DNA from: an uncultured Clostridia bacterium
GTDB taxonomy: Bacteria; Bacillota; Clostridia; Christensenellales; Borkfalkiaceae
Reading direction: 5' to 3'
Assembly: GCA_934248055.1 (NCBI GenBank)
Contig: CAKQKI010000001.1
Coordinates: forward strand, 124,001 to 188,000
Length of the DNA stretch: 64,000 nt
The position numbers were made by a program, and so were the translations under genes. This document shows positions 63,781-64,000 of the stretch, one piece after another (position 1 is the stretch's first letter; each line of letters starts with the position of its first letter). The notes beneath the pieces were generated by a model. It made no database searches. It was given only the letters and a program-made list of their open reading frames with translations, and was not told where the DNA came from.

Positions 63781-63900
63781 ATGAAAAACAGATATTCATG
63801 TATTTGCGCAGCGTTTATAACTTTGCTCGTTATAGCAATAGCATTCATCGGAATCAAATACTCCGAAAACGCCGCGCAGGTTATAAAAATTTTCAGCTGA
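63781..63900 (+). CDS. 39-residue single-helix membrane mini-protein
   Basis: A short frame with ATG after aggggt. It encodes a basic start (MKNRYSC), one membrane helix (ICAAFITLLVIAIAFIGI) and a short tail (KYSENAAQVIKIFS). The GGGG of the ribosome site (63773-63776) can pair with CCCC in tacccc (63749-63752). Function unknown; it could also be a chance frame. Confidence 0.45.
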   Translation: MKNRYSCICAAFITLLVIAIAFIGIKYSENAAQVIKIFS

Positions 63901-63930
63901 ATTCATTTTGGCTGAATACGGTATAAGGGT

Positions 63931-64000
63931 ATGATTGACGAAAGTTATTCGGAACTGAAAAATTCGCTTAAAGAAAAATATACTAAATTATTTCTCGAAA
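63931..64000 (+). CDS. Start of an unidentified gene, cut by window end
   Basis: An open frame beginning MIDESYSELKNSLKEKYTKL runs to the window edge. It has an ATG 30 nt after the preceding mini-protein, with aaggg close by. Only 23 residues are visible, so no family can be named. Confidence 0.4.
   Translation, partial: MIDESYSELKNSLKEKYTKLFLE

Overview
The window looks like a chromosomal segment of a Gram-positive, low-to-moderate GC Clostridia-type bacterium (Bacillota), probably an uncultured gut lineage. The evidence is a T-box leader in front of pheST, lipobox lipoproteins, YesMN-type and AraC regulators, LplA/LplB/YtcP-type transporters, the sporulation-linked genes yunB and ytfJ, LexA, MutS2 and Smr, and dense head-to-tail gene packing with ATGA/GTGA/TTGA overlaps. 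No tRNA, rRNA, CRISPR array or prophage was seen. Assignment below class level is a guess.

Layout. 1-6.6 kb: secreted or cell-surface polysaccharide-binding or degrading proteins with C-terminal glycine/serine linker plus membrane anchor, a small lipoprotein and a 42-residue peptide of a 'KPE...DVITAS' type. 6.6-13.6 kb: intracellular glycan breakdown: GH94 phosphorylase and GH36 alpha-galactosidase on the minus strand, diverging from a GH1 beta-glucosidase across a shared control region with a 32-bp inverted repeat, plus a NodB deacetylase lipoprotein. 13.8-19.9 kb: an LplB/YtcP/LplA-type oligosaccharide ABC importer (no ATPase nearby) with a clan GH-A glycosidase and a second NodB deacetylase. 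19.9-23.6 kb: an AraC regulator diverging from an operon of an MBL-fold lactonase-like enzyme, a galactonate-dehydratase-type enolase-superfamily enzyme and an SDR, which together could form an oxidative sugar-acid route. 23.6-23.9 kb: a 295-bp non-coding, strongly foldable element with 25-bp terminal inverted repeats (MITE-like). 24.1-30.1 kb: a large surface M64 metalloprotease, a ribokinase and an SGNH/CE2-like esterase lipoprotein. 30.4-38.7 kb: a response regulator, sensor kinase and sugar-binding lipoprotein operon followed by mglBAC, with each block closed by a clear terminator.

38.8-64 kb is housekeeping: yunB, T-box-controlled pheST, a U32 peptidase-mutS2 operon, a membrane protein-nifS-thiI operon, a class A PBP, miaB-mutS-mutL-miaA, lexA, a cysteine-rich mini-protein, DUF2953-ytfJ-D,D-carboxypeptidase, a tandem array of GNRA-tetraloop hairpins, and an rluB-type pseudouridine synthase.

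The most interesting points are: (a) at least five genes whose -10 box lies only 5-9 nt upstream of the ATG, without a Shine-Dalgarno, which predicts leaderless mRNAs; (b) the tandem tetraloop-hairpin repeat at 62.69-62.94 kb; (c) the MITE-like element abutting the promoter of the M64 protease; (d) the lactonase-dehydratase-SDR operon; (e) the KPE/DVITAS mini-peptide between surface-protein genes. Start codons were re-chosen where the longest reading frame began upstream of a better Shine-Dalgarno, signal peptide or promoter.
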